The notes: generated from the letters alone by a model not told the origin. A stretch of 64,000 bases of DNA from an uncultured Collinsella sp. (GCA_900544235.1 UQUL01000003.1:17377-81376); one strand, 5' to 3'. Positions 28,131 through 37,833 are shown, numbered from the stretch's first letter. Program-made: numbers and translations.

Positions 28131-28361
28131 TCAAGGGAATTCGGTGAGGAGTCCTCTTCGGTTAGTGATGTACTTCTTCCCCTTGATGTCGTAGCGCTTC
28201 GCCTCATAGAAGGCGAAAGCGTCGCGGAGGTACGAGATATAGCGCCCGACGGTGACGTGGTTGGTGGGAACCCTGTTGGCGTCGAGGACGTTGGCGATGT
28301 TGTTGGGCGAGTTGAGGTTGCCGGAGTTGTCCATCATGTACTCGGCCAGCCTCTCCAACAC
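28131..28361 (-). pseudogene. Fragment of a DUF4143-type ATP-binding protein
   Basis: 76 residues match an internal part of the AAA/DUF4143 ATPase family (MDNSGNLNSPNNIANVLDAN, VTVGRYISYLRDAFAFYEAK). The family is about 400 residues long, so the AAA N-terminus and the rest of the C-terminus are missing. After KGKKYI the sequence diverges from the family. This is a decayed remnant in a patch of broken genes. Confidence 0.7.
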
Positions 28362-28406
28362 GGTGGAGTCGGTACGTATTGCGGTCTACCCAAGCCATAA
28401 TCCACT

Positions 28407-28457
28407 CCTTCTCTGTTTCGAAACTCGATTATTTCTAAAGTTTCGAAACCGAGAAGG
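28407..28457. promoter_or_regulatory. Inverted repeat with two GTTTCGAAAC palindromes
   Basis: The 19-base arms at 28407-28425 and 28439-28457 differ at one base and each contains the perfect palindrome GTTTCGAAAC, centred 25 bp apart. It lies upstream of the DUF4143 fragment. It looks like a double operator left from the intact gene, but it could also fold as a hairpin. Confidence 0.6.
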
Positions 28458-28620
28458 CAATGTGCACAAGGATGCATCGAGGAGCGAATCCCAGTAGCGC
28501 CATGCCAGCAGCGATGCCGGGCGCATTCGCACGTGCTACAATCCAACCACCAGAGATGAAAACACAGTCCCCGTCGGGTAGTCGTGGGCGTGCGCTAGTC
28601 CGTATCAGTAACCGGCCTCC

Positions 28621-28911
28621 TTGGTTGTCCCTTCTCTGCATGGAAGCGAATGGGAGAAGCTCTCGTTCTTCGGCGACAAGGCCACTGAAACAAGCAAGCC
28701 CGCGAAGAACCCCAAGCGGCGCGCTCGCGAGGCGGCGAAAGCACTTAAGCGGCCCGCGGTGAGCACCAAGGCGCAGCAGGCGCTCTCGAATCAGCGGGAG
28801 ACGATGAAGCGGGAGTCGGCTCATGCAAGAAGCCAGCGTCGCGCGGATGAGGCGGAGGCGCGCTTCGAGCAGCGAAAGCTGAAGCGCAAGCAGAAACATC
28901 GCGGGCATTGA
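28621..28911 (+). pseudogene. C-terminal fragment of a YjdF-family protein
   Basis: The 96-residue frame ends in the Lys/Arg-rich tail RFEQRKLKRKQKHRGH, as YjdF-family proteins do. The usual N-terminal domain (about the first 50-60 residues) is absent upstream: 28458-28620 encodes nothing similar. I read it as a remnant. YjdF genes are often riboswitch-controlled, but the leader is lost here. Confidence 0.6.
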
Positions 28912-29069
28912 TCGCTATTTGCAGCAAGGCAAACCATATACAGCAGCGGCGCCAGCTCCACTTGAAGCCGACGCCGCGTAGACGCTGATGGTGACGGCTA
29001 TGCACGGGCACGGGCGCGCCGGCGCACCTCATGGCCTGCTTCTCGGGTATTTGGGGCACGCGGCGTTCG

Positions 29070-29091
29070 AAAATGCGGAGCGACTCCGCAT
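29070..29091 (-). terminator. Terminator after the toxin-like gene
   Basis: ATGCGGAG (29073-29080) and CTCCGCAT (29084-29091) form an 8-bp stem with a 3-base loop, followed on the minus strand by TTTCG. It lies 25 bases past the toxin stop codon. Confidence 0.6.
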
Positions 29092-29115
29092 GGCTCGAGA
29101 CTGAGCCGAGGTGCC

Positions 29116-29565
29116 CTACTTCTCGCCCTCCAGCAGCCCCACGATGCGGTCGATGTCGACGGCAAAGCGAGGCCTTCCCTCGCGCTCGTAGCGGTCGAGG
29201 TATGCCTGGCACTCGGAGACAATGCGCTTGGTGCTGCCATCGATGATGCGCTGGAGCGTCTCGTAGTAGGCCGAGCCCTCGGTCCTGAAGCGGCGCTGGT
29301 AGGCCTTGGTTATGGGGAACATCTTGATGTAGTGGATGCCGTGGCGGCAACCGGGGCGCGTCGTGGGGCGGGGTGGCAACGCAAAGTACTGGTCTTTGGG
29401 CACGTTAGGGGCGATGTTGGAACGCAGCGGCACGGCGAAGTCCCTGCGCTTCCCGCGGAAACGCAGCCTCACCACCACGATGCAGGGGCGATTGTGCTTA
29501 AGCATGAGCTCGCGGTCGCCCTCGACGAGGTCGAAGAAGTCCTGGGAGATGGATACGATCTTCAT
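29116..29565 (-). CDS. Candidate type III toxin (TenpN/ToxN-like endoribonuclease)
   Basis: 149 residues from ATG 29565, preceded by AAGGGGG. The pattern ISQDFFDLVEGDRELMLKHN, then RPCIVVV and DFAVPLRSNI resembles the TenpN/ToxN superfamily, where a short beta-rich RNase has a F-A-(I/V)-P-(L/F)-R box near residue 55. The middle carries GIHYIKMFPITKAY. If correct, the protein cuts RNA and is neutralised by a small structured RNA encoded just upstream. I recognised this by pattern only; the catalytic residues were not checked. Confidence 0.5.
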   Translation of the reverse strand: MKIVSISQDFFDLVEGDRELMLKHNRPCIVVVRLRFRGKRRDFAVPLRSNIAPNVPKDQYFALPPRPTTRPGCRHGIHYIKMFPITKAYQRRFRTEGSAYYETLQRIIDGSTKRIVSECQAYLDRYEREGRPRFAVDIDRIVGLLEGEK

Positions 29566-29590
29566 CGGTTGCGCCCCCTTCATACGAAGC

Positions 29591-29659
29591 GGGGCCCGCA
29601 TCGCTGCAGGCCCCTACAGGTGGGCGATATTCTACGCCTTGCGGCACCCCGTCGCCCAC
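29591..29659 (-). ncRNA. Candidate antitoxin RNA or regulatory leader upstream of the toxin-like gene
   Basis: Between the TetR remnant and the toxin start, the minus strand folds into a stem GTGGGCGA/TCGCCCAC (29652-29659 with 29620-29627). This encloses GCC-GCAA-GGC with a GNRA tetraloop. A second GC-rich hairpin follows, GGGGCC-N-GGCCCC (29591-29614), ending 25 bases before the toxin start. Type III antitoxin RNAs occupy exactly this position. I do not see the tandem repeats that define classical ones, so this is uncertain. Confidence 0.35.
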
Positions 29660-29664
29660 GGAGG

Positions 29665-29826
29665 TTAAACGTACACGTAAGCCGTACTCTGAAAGCCGCG
29701 GCTTCCGGCAAGTAGTTTATACCACGAAAGGTCGCTTTCAATGCGCATAGCTCGCAAAATAACACTCGCTGGGCCGTCACCCCTGATCTTCTCGACCGCC
29801 TCCTCCGGGTACTTATTGCGTGCCAC
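29665..29826 (-). pseudogene. TetR-family regulator N-terminal remnant
   Basis: A GTG at 29826 has GGAGG at 5 bases and opens with MARNKYPEEAVEKI, a typical TetR N-terminus. The frame then leaves the family and stops after 53 residues, so the helix-turn-helix and ligand domain are missing. It lies divergently upstream of the ABC transporter genes, as TetR repressors of exporters usually do. Confidence 0.5.
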
Positions 29827-29970
29827 GGGCACCTCCGTCCTTGTTATCGCGATAAACATACCATGAGTGGCGTACAGGTCGAGAAGGGCTGGCGCCAAAA
29901 GAGCCCAACGGCCGTTACAGCTTCGTTAGAAACGCGCCCCACCATGGATGGTAAACCCGAAAGGTAAGGC

Positions 29971-29997
29971 GCGCGGGCACGGCGACTCGGCCCGCGC
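29971..29997 (+). promoter_or_regulatory. Hairpin in the leader of the ABC operon
   Basis: GCGCGGGC (29971-29978) and GCCCGCGC (29990-29997) form a strong 8-bp stem 24 bases before the ABC ATPase start. It has no T-run. The rest of 29827-30021 shows no gene. Confidence 0.45.
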
Positions 29998-30021
29998 ACC
30001 CGGAAGAGAAAGGACGAACCC

Positions 30022-30746
<725 letters not shown>

Positions 30747-30750
<4 letters not shown>

Positions 30751-31517
30751 CGGGCGAGAAAGGCGGCCTGCTCGCGTGCCTGCGCGCCGAGGCCCTGAAG
30801 TCGCGCCACGCGGCACCGGTTCGCCTGGCCGTGCTCATGGCGCTGCCGATGCCGCTGCTCGGCGCGATGCCCTACCGGGGCGTGCAGATCTTCAGCGCGT
30901 GGAACTACTGGTACGCGCTCTTCCTGCCCGTGACTCTCTCGCTCGTGGTGGCGTGCGTCGCGCGGGCGGACGCGCGCACGCGGATGCGGGGGCTTCTGGG
31001 CCTGGGCTTCCCGCTCGGGCGCGCCTGGTGGGCCAAGGCGCTCTGGTGCCTCGCGCTCTGCGCGCTCTCGAACCTCGTGGTCTTCGGCATCTACCTCGCG
31101 GGATCGGCGTTCTCCTCGCAGGGCCTCACGGCCGCGGGCACGCTCACGATGCTCCTCTGCGCGCTCGCCAACACGGTGACCGCGGCGTGGATGATCCCCG
31201 CAGGGCTCTTCCTCACGGCGCGGCTCGGATTGCTCGCGGGCATCTTCTGCCCACTCGCCGCGCAGCTCGTGGGTGGGTTCGCCTGGTCGCTGGTGCCGCT
31301 GCCGCAGCTCTTTCCGCCGTCGGCGAGCATGGTCATCCCCACGAGCTTCATCCCCGTGCTGCCGAGCGGCGAGCCACTCGCGGCGGACATGGCGCTCGGC
31401 GGGGCGCTCGCGGCGGACGGCATGCTCACACTGGCGGGCCTTGCGGTCTGCGCGCTCGCGTTCGCCGCGCTCACGGCGGCGGGCGCGGCCTGGTTCGCGC
31501 GCTCCGAGGAGAGGTGA
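30747..31517 (+). CDS. Lantibiotic-immunity ABC permease (LanE/MutE-like)
   Basis: 256 residues with six hydrophobic segments and the opening LLACLRAEALKSRHAAPVRL seen in MutE/EpiE/SpaE permeases. The ATPase gene upstream overlaps by ATGA and the second permease starts on its stop codon. It should form the first half of a membrane pore for expelling an antimicrobial peptide. Confidence 0.85.
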
Positions 31518-32332
31518 TGGCCATGACACGACTCTCCGACCCGACGCCGCGCATGACTCTCCCGCGGGCCCTGCTCTCCGAGGCCCTGCGCCTGGCGCGC
31601 TCCCCGCTCGCAGTGGTGCACCTCGTCTGCGGCCTGGCAGCCGGTCTTGCCTGCGGCGAGTACTTCTCCATAACCCGATGGGACCCGGCGCTGGGCGCGG
31701 ACGCCTACGCCCAGTTCCTCGGCGCCCTCATGCCGCTCATGTCCGCCATCGTCTGCGGGCTCGCCGTGGACGAGGAGCGCGCTGCCGGGCGCCTCGCCAA
31801 CCTCACGGCGGTCCCCTCGCGCGGGCGCGCCGTCGCGGCGAAGCTGCTCGCCCTTGCGGCGCTCGGCGCGGGCGCGCTGGCCGTGGCGCTCGGCGTGTTC
31901 GGGGCCGTGCTCGCCGTCGCCGGGCGCCTGCCGCTCGGGCCCGCTCCGCTTGCGGCCGCCTGGGCGGGCATCGTGCTGGGCAGCCTGCCCCTCTACGCGC
32001 TGGGGCTCGGCGTGGCCCTGCGCCTCGGCCGCAACGCCGCCATCGGCGCCGGCGCGGCGGGAATGCTCCTCGCGTTCTTCTCAGTGGGCGGACTTGCGCA
32101 CGGCCTCATGACCGGCGAGCTCACCGGTGCCCTGGCGACGCCCCTGAGCTGGGTGCCGCTCGCCTGGCCCGCGCGCCTAGGGTCGCTCGGGGTGGAGGCC
32201 TTCATCGACGCCGCACGCGCGGCGGGCCCTCTCCTCACGACTGCGCTCGCTGGCCTCGTGCTCGCCCTGGCAGCCGCCGCCGTCCTTCTGGCCTGGTTCT
32301 GCCGCTTCGAGGACGGGAGGGCAGATGCGTAG
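31517..32332 (+). CDS. Lantibiotic-immunity ABC permease (LanG/MutG-like)
   Basis: 271 residues from ATG 31517, which shares a base with the stop codon of the first permease and follows AGGAG at 5 bases. Six hydrophobic segments; the loop VDEERAAGRLANLTAVPSRG is similar to MutG/NisG proteins. Together with LanF and LanE this completes a LanFEG set. Any longer frame upstream is an artefact of high GC. Confidence 0.85.
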   Translation: MAMTRLSDPTPRMTLPRALLSEALRLARSPLAVVHLVCGLAAGLACGEYFSITRWDPALGADAYAQFLGALMPLMSAIVCGLAVDEERAAGRLANLTAVPSRGRAVAAKLLALAALGAGALAVALGVFGAVLAVAGRLPLGPAPLAAAWAGIVLGSLPLYALGLGVALRLGRNAAIGAGAAGMLLAFFSVGGLAHGLMTGELTGALATPLSWVPLAWPARLGSLGVEAFIDAARAAGPLLTTALAGLVLALAAAAVLLAWFCRFEDGRADA

Positions 32333-32513
32333 GAAGCCGCTCGCCGCCGTGCTCGCCCTCCTCTCCGCAGCGCTCGTCCTGGGCGGGAATGCCCTGCTCG
32401 ACGCCGGCTGGGGGTCGGCGCTGCGCTCGATCACCGACCGCGTGCTGCCCAACCCTGAGATCGCCATGTGGGCGCCCGCGCCCGCGGCTGCGCGCGGGGC
32501 TCTGGACCGCTGA
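32325..32513 (+). CDS. Small secreted or membrane protein in the immunity operon
   Basis: 62 residues. The start overlaps the permease stop by 8 bases and GGGAGG lies just upstream. It opens MRRKPLAAVLALLSAALVLG, a signal peptide or single membrane helix, and is followed by a small Ala/Pro-rich outer part. Its position between LanG and the two-component genes suggests a role as an immunity accessory. No family is recognised. Confidence 0.65.
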   Translation: MRRKPLAAVLALLSAALVLGGNALLDAGWGSALRSITDRVLPNPEIAMWAPAPAAARGALDR

Positions 32514-32557
32514 GCGCGGCGCAAGTACAATGCAACGGGAGTTTCAGGAGGTCGAAT

Positions 32558-33220
32558 ATGGCGAGGATACTGGCAGTGGATGATGAGCGGGCGATCCTCG
32601 ACGCGCTCGCGCGCGTCCTCGGCCGCGACGGCCATGAGGTCGTCAAGGCGGCGGACCCGACGGCGGTCCCGGGGATGGACCTCTCGCGCTTCGACCTCGT
32701 GCTCTGCGACGTCATGATGCCGGGGCTCGACGGCTTCGAGCTCGTGCGGCAGATCCGCCCGGACTTCGACGGGCCCATCATCTTCCTGACCGCGCGCGTG
32801 GCCGAGGAGGACGCCGTGGCCGGCTACGGCTTGGGCGCCGACGACTACGTCCGCAAGCCCTTCGGGGCCGCGGAGCTGCGCGCCAAGGTCGCGGCCCATC
32901 TACGCCGTGAGCGCCGGCCGCGCTCGCACGCCCTCTCCTTCGGGGAGGTGCGGATCGACCTCGGGGCGCGCGGCCTCGCCGTGGGCGGCGAGGCCGTGTC
33001 GCTCACGCCCACCGAGTACGCCATCTGCGAGTACCTCGCCCGCCACCCCGGGCAGGTCATGAGCCGCGCGCAGATCCGCGAGGCGGTGCTCGGCTGGGAG
33101 AGCGACGCCGACGACGCGGCCATATCCATGCAGGTCAGCCGCGCCCGGAGGAAACTCTCCGAGGCCGGCGCCGATCCGATCGCGACCGTCTGGGGGATGG
33201 GGTACAAGTGGCAGCTCTGA
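32558..33220 (+). CDS. OmpR-family response regulator (LanR-like)
   Basis: 220 residues from ATG 32558 with AGGAGG at 6 bases. Receiver domain with DD (8-9), phospho-acceptor Asp51 in LVLCDVMMP and K in VRKPF; winged helix SLTPTEYAICEYLARHPG through VWGMGYKWQL. It overlaps the histidine kinase gene. It likely controls the immunity transporter upstream. Confidence 0.95.
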   Translation: MARILAVDDERAILDALARVLGRDGHEVVKAADPTAVPGMDLSRFDLVLCDVMMPGLDGFELVRQIRPDFDGPIIFLTARVAEEDAVAGYGLGADDYVRKPFGAAELRAKVAAHLRRERRPRSHALSFGEVRIDLGARGLAVGGEAVSLTPTEYAICEYLARHPGQVMSRAQIREAVLGWESDADDAAISMQVSRARRKLSEAGADPIATVWGMGYKWQL

Positions 33221-34644
33221 GGACCGGGGCGCGAGGTCGCGGGGGCATGCCGCTCTCCTTCGTCATCGCGCGCTACTTCGCCTACGCGTTCGCGGCGGTC
33301 GCCACGGCGTGGCTCGCCTCGTTCATGGCGCTCTCCGCGGCGATCAACGCGGGCTTCGTCTACGAGGCAAGCTGGGGGCCGGCCAATGCGCGCGAGGTCG
33401 CGGAGGGCCTGGCACGCGACGGCGTCTGCGGGCAGCAGGACGTGCCGACGGCGTACCGCTACCTCATCCTGAACAAGGACGGACACGTGCTGATGACAGA
33501 CCTCGAGGGCACGCGGCTCGAGGGCGCGACGGAAATGGCCCGTGCGGCACTCGCCGCGGATCCGGGCACAGTGGAGATCGAGGGCGGGGGCTCGGGCCTC
33601 ACCTACGCCGCGTTCCCGCTCAAGGGCGGCGGGGCCTGCGCACTCGTCAGCGAGTACCTGCCGCAGTGGGTCTCGCGCGACCTCGCCGGCCTGCTTCCCA
33701 ACCCGCAGAACCTCATGCTCGTCGGCGCCGCTGCGGGAAGCGCGCTCGCGCTCGCGCTCGTGGCGCGCCGTGCGAGCCGCGTGATCTCGCGCAAGATGGC
33801 GCCGCTCGCGGAGGCGGCGGAGCGCGTCGGCGCGGGGGAGCTCGACTTCGCGGTCGGCAGCACCAACGTGCGCGAGGTGAACGACGTCCTCGCCGCGATG
33901 GACGCCATGCGGGCCTCCCTCGCCGAGTCGCTCGAGGCCCGCTGGGCCGCGGAGCGGGGGCAGCGCGAGCAGGTGGCATCGCTCGCCCACGACCTCAAGA
34001 CGCCGCTCACCGTGCTGCGCGCCAACGCCGACTTCGTGGCGGAGGAGCTGGAAGACGAGAAAGACGCCGACCTCGCGGCCGCCGCGCGCGACATAGCCGG
34101 CGGTGCCGAAAGGCTCGACGGCTACGTGCGCCTGCTCATCGAGGCCTCGCGCGGGTCCGGCGGGGCGGAGAGGGCCCCCATGCGGCCGGCCGAGCTCTGC
34201 GAACAGGTCCTCGCCGAGGCCGCCCAAATCGCCCGGGCGCGAGGCGTGACGCTCGATGCGGCCACGGGTCCCGCTGTCGCGGGCGCGCCCGAGGCCCCGC
34301 TCGACCGAACCGCCCTGGCGCGAGCCGCCGCGAACCTCGTGGCCAACGCCGCCGAGCACGCGCGCTCGCGCGTGGCGGTCTCCTGCGACGTCGCGGGCGG
34401 ACACCTCGTCATCGAGGTGTCCGACGACGGACCGGGCTTCTCTCCCGCCGCCCTCGAACGCGGCTGCGAGCGCCTCTTCACAGACGACTCCTCCCGCTCC
34501 TCGCGCGACGGAGGCCGCCACTACGGGCTCGGCCTCCACGCCGCCTCCGAGGCCGCGAGCGCCCACGGGGGCTCCGTCTCGCTCGCCAACAGCCCCTCGG
34601 GCGGCGCGGTGGCCACCATCGCGGTCCCCCTGTGCGGGGCCTGA
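33208..34644 (+). CDS. Sensor histidine kinase (LanK-like)
   Basis: 478 residues from a GTG overlapping the response regulator by 13 bases; an ATG at 33247 is an alternative. Two membrane segments flank an outer domain of about 120 residues. Then HAMP, the His-box ASLAHDLKTPLTVL (His261), NLVANAAEHA, DDGPGFS and the G-box HYGLGLHAASEAA. The outer domain probably senses a peptide antibiotic. It is the last gene of the GC-rich island. Confidence 0.93.
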   Translation: MAALRTGARGRGGMPLSFVIARYFAYAFAAVATAWLASFMALSAAINAGFVYEASWGPANAREVAEGLARDGVCGQQDVPTAYRYLILNKDGHVLMTDLEGTRLEGATEMARAALAADPGTVEIEGGGSGLTYAAFPLKGGGACALVSEYLPQWVSRDLAGLLPNPQNLMLVGAAAGSALALALVARRASRVISRKMAPLAEAAERVGAGELDFAVGSTNVREVNDVLAAMDAMRASLAESLEARWAAERGQREQVASLAHDLKTPLTVLRANADFVAEELEDEKDADLAAAARDIAGGAERLDGYVRLLIEASRGSGGAERAPMRPAELCEQVLAEAAQIARARGVTLDAATGPAVAGAPEAPLDRTALARAAANLVANAAEHARSRVAVSCDVAGGHLVIEVSDDGPGFSPAALERGCERLFTDDSSRSSRDGGRHYGLGLHAASEAASAHGGSVSLANSPSGGAVATIAVPLCGA

Positions 34645-34749
34645 CGACTCAGGCCCTCACAGCGGCGTGGCTCGCAACCAAACGCTTCCATCTTGAAACA
34701 CGGGGAGTAAATCGCGAAATCGCAGGTGAAAGAGAGTAAAAAGGCAAAG

Positions 34750-34783
34750 AAAAAGCCTCCGTTCCAACATGGGAACGGAGGCT
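34750..34783 (-). terminator. Terminator of guaA
   Basis: AGCCTCCGTTCC (34754-34765) pairs with GGAACGGAGGCT (34772-34783) and is followed on the minus strand by TTTTTCTTT. It lies about 115 bases past the guaA stop codon and also faces the end of the immunity operon. I see no other gene in 34645-34897. Confidence 0.9.
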
Positions 34784-34897
34784 CGATAATCGAGTTTACT
34801 CACCAATGTCGCTGGTGGTTTTGCCGTAACTCTCGTACGAAACGAAACTCAGGAGCACAGTGCGGCACTCAAAAGTGCAGGTCAGAACCCTGTCAGC

Positions 34898-36496
34898 CTA
34901 CTCCCATTCGATCGTCGCGGGCGGCTTAGACGTGATGTCGTAGCACACGCGGTTGGCGCCGGGGACCTCAGCAACGATGCGGCCGGAGATGCGGGCCAGG
35001 ACGTCGTAAGGCAGTTTGGCCCAGTCGGCGGTCATGGCATCGCTGGACTCGACGGCACGCAGGATGATCGGGCGCTGGTAGGTGCGCTCGTCACCCATAA
35101 CGCCGACGGACTTGATGTCGGGCAGAACCGCAAAATACTGCCAGCAGCTGTGCTCGGAGTTACGCTCGCCGGTCTGCTCATACAGGCGCTGGTTGTAGGC
35201 GTCGAGCTCCTCGCGCACGATAGCGTCGGCGTTCTTGAGGATCTCGAGCTTCTCCTTGTCGACCGCGCCAATGATGCGGATGGCCAGACCCGGACCCGGG
35301 AAAGGCTGACGGAACACGATGTGACCCGGCAGGCCAAGCGCCAGACCAAGCGCGCGGACCTCGTCCTTAAAGAAGTGGTCGAGCGGCTCAATGAGGTCGA
35401 AGTGTACGCCCTCGGGGAACGGGATCAGGTTGTGATGGCTCTTGATGGTGCACGTCTTGCCGCCCGTCTTGCGAGCGCCGGACTCGATGATGTCGGGGTA
35501 GATGGTGCCCTGAGCCAGGTACTTGACCGGCTTGCCATCGGTCTCGAGCTGCTGCGCCACGGCGAAGAACTCTTTCCAGAACTGCGTACCGATGATGCGG
35601 CGCTTCTCCTCGGGCTCGGTCACGCCGGCCAGAAGCTCGGCATAACGGTCCTCGGCGTGAACGTGGATAAAGTCGACGTCGAACTGCTTGGTGAAGACCT
35701 CCTCCACCTGCTCGGGCTCACCCTTGCGCAGCAGGCCGTGGTTGATGAACACGCAGGTCATCTGCTTGCCCACGGCGCGGGCGCCCAGCGCAGCCACGAC
35801 GGAGGAGTCGACACCACCGGACAGGGCCAGAATCACGCGGTCGTTGCCGACCTTCTCGCGGAACTCGGCCGTCATGGTCTCGACCAGGTTGTCCATGCTC
35901 CAGTTGGGCTCCAGGCCGCAGATCTCAAACAGGAAGTTGCTCAGCAGCTGCTGACCGTACTCGGAATGCTTGACCTCGGGGTGGAACTGCGTGGTGAAGA
36001 TCTTGCGCTCGACGCACTCCATCGCAGCGACCGGGCACACGTCGGTGCTGGCGGTAACGGTAAAGCCCTCGGGCACCTCGGACACGGCGTCGCGGTGGCT
36101 CATCCACACGGTCTGCTCCATGGGCGTGGAGTTAAAGAGCTTGGCGCCAGCCGTGCGCGTGATGGTGGCGCGACCGTACTCGCCCACCTCGGAGTGGCCG
36201 ACCTTGCCGCCGAGCGTCACGGCCGTGATCTGATGGCCGTAGCAGAAGCCCAGGACGGGAAGACCCAGGTCAAAGATGGCGGGATCGATGGACGGAGCGT
36301 CCTCGGCATACACGGAAGCCGGGCCGCCGGAAAGGATGAGCGCAGAGGCGTTCATCTCGCGAATCTCATCGGCCGAGATGTCGCAGGGCACAATCTCGGA
36401 ATACACGTTGAGGTCGCGGACGCGACGGGCAATGAGCTGACCGTACTGCGCACCAAAGTCGAGTACGAGGACCTTTGCGGAAGCCTTTTGATCCAT
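34898..36496 (-). CDS. guaA: GMP synthase, glutamine-hydrolysing
   Basis: 532 residues, normal length. The N-terminal class I amidotransferase has the catalytic Cys in LGFCYGHQI and the His-Glu of FHPEVKHSEYG. The ATP-pyrophosphatase domain has the P-loop LALSGGVDSSVVAALGA; the dimerisation domain ends in NRVCYDITSKPPATIEWE. It makes GMP from XMP, glutamine and ATP. I chose ATG 36496 because AGAGGGGG lies just upstream; the in-frame extension to 36622 has no ribosome site. It is transcribed alone. Confidence 0.98.
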   Translation of the reverse strand: MDQKASAKVLVLDFGAQYGQLIARRVRDLNVYSEIVPCDISADEIREMNASALILSGGPASVYAEDAPSIDPAIFDLGLPVLGFCYGHQITAVTLGGKVGHSEVGEYGRATITRTAGAKLFNSTPMEQTVWMSHRDAVSEVPEGFTVTASTDVCPVAAMECVERKIFTTQFHPEVKHSEYGQQLLSNFLFEICGLEPNWSMDNLVETMTAEFREKVGNDRVILALSGGVDSSVVAALGARAVGKQMTCVFINHGLLRKGEPEQVEEVFTKQFDVDFIHVHAEDRYAELLAGVTEPEEKRRIIGTQFWKEFFAVAQQLETDGKPVKYLAQGTIYPDIIESGARKTGGKTCTIKSHHNLIPFPEGVHFDLIEPLDHFFKDEVRALGLALGLPGHIVFRQPFPGPGLAIRIIGAVDKEKLEILKNADAIVREELDAYNQRLYEQTGERNSEHSCWQYFAVLPDIKSVGVMGDERTYQRPIILRAVESSDAMTADWAKLPYDVLARISGRIVAEVPGANRVCYDITSKPPATIEWE

Positions 36497-36764
36497 GGTT
36501 TCCCCCTCTTGTTGGCGGGGAGCCTGTGCCCACCCGCGTGAATGAACGAAAATAACTTTCATAGTGTACACGTTATATGGGGTTTCTCGTCCCTCACAGC
36601 CATCAGCGCACGGCAAACGCACGACCTATGCCCCTATTTGACGGCAATTGATGTGTTACCAGACGTTACAGATGATGTAATACGTTTGAACATTGGATGC
36701 CCTGTGCCACAATACTGCCGAACGACTCCGCCTCTGCGGCGGCAAATACGATAGGAATACCAGC

Positions 36765-37778
36765 ATGAAGCGCATCCTTCTCATCGCCACGGGCGGCACC
36801 ATCGCATCGACCGAGGACGGCAACGGCCTCTCCCCCGCCCTGACCGGTGAGGAGCTCGCCCAGAGCGTCCCCGAGATCTCAGGCCTCTGCGAGCTCGACG
36901 TCGTGCAGCCCATGAACATCGACAGCACCAACATGCGCCCGAGCGACTGGATGCGCATCCGCGATGTCATCGTCGAAGGCTATGCCGATCACGACGGCTT
37001 TGTGGTCCTGCACGGCACCGACACCATGAGCTACACCGCGGCAGCGCTTTCCTATCTGATTCAGGACAGTCCCAAGCCCATCGTACTCACCGGCTCGCAA
37101 AAGCCCATGGGTAACCCCTTTACCGATGCCAAGCTCAACCTGTACCAGAGCCTGCTCTATGCGCTCGACGAGCATTCACACGACGTCTCGATCGTGTTTG
37201 GCGGCGTCGCCATTGCCGGCACGCGCGCCCGCAAGCAGCGCACCATGAGCTTTAACGCGTTCATTAGTGTCAACTATCCGCCCATTGCCTACATCCGCAA
37301 CGACCGCATTGTGCGCAACGGGCTTCACGGCACGCATCAGGGCGAAAACCCGGTGCGTTTCTACGACAGCATCGACCCGCGCGTGTTTGTCCTTAAGCTC
37401 ACGCCCGGCGTGAACCCGGGTATCCTGGACGCCCTTGCCGATAGCTACGATGCTGTAATTCTTGAGACCTTTGGCATTGGCGGTATTCCCGAGTTTGGTG
37501 AGTCCGGCGAGTCATTCCAGGAGGCGATTTTTCGCTGGGTCGGTTCGGGTCGCACCGTCGTTATGACCACGCAGGTCCCCGAGGAGGGCCTTGACCTGGG
37601 TGTTTATGAGGTCGGCCGTGCCTACGCCGATCATCCGGGCATTCTGCGCGGCGACGACATGACCACCGAGACGCTCGTGGCCAAGACCATGTGGGCGCTC
37701 GGCCAGTCACGTGATGCGGCAGAGATTCAGCGCCTGTTTTACAGCCAAGTCAACCACGACCGTATCCCGATGGCGTAG
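36765..37778 (+). CDS. ansA: L-asparaginase, type I
   Basis: 337 residues from ATG 36765 with AGGA 8 bases upstream. It has both threonine motifs of the asparaginase family, ATGGTIAS (8-15) and HGTDTMSYTAAAL, and GSQKPMGNPFTDAKLN between them. There is no signal peptide, so it is the cytoplasmic type, hydrolysing asparagine to aspartate and ammonia. The gene has its own promoter region divergent from guaA. Confidence 0.93.
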   Translation: MKRILLIATGGTIASTEDGNGLSPALTGEELAQSVPEISGLCELDVVQPMNIDSTNMRPSDWMRIRDVIVEGYADHDGFVVLHGTDTMSYTAAALSYLIQDSPKPIVLTGSQKPMGNPFTDAKLNLYQSLLYALDEHSHDVSIVFGGVAIAGTRARKQRTMSFNAFISVNYPPIAYIRNDRIVRNGLHGTHQGENPVRFYDSIDPRVFVLKLTPGVNPGILDALADSYDAVILETFGIGGIPEFGESGESFQEAIFRWVGSGRTVVMTTQVPEEGLDLGVYEVGRAYADHPGILRGDDMTTETLVAKTMWALGQSRDAAEIQRLFYSQVNHDRIPMA

Positions 37779-37833
37779 CTAAAACAAAATCCGCCTCTTT
37801 GGGCCTTGTAGGGCACGTGGTACCCCTCGGAAC

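Noticed and set aside
32845..34566. 573-codon minus-strand frame opposite the LanK-like kinase
   Set aside because: Antisense shadow in very GC-rich DNA.
36497..36764. Purine or guanine riboswitch before guaA
   Set aside because: No matching three-way junction loops were found in the short leader.
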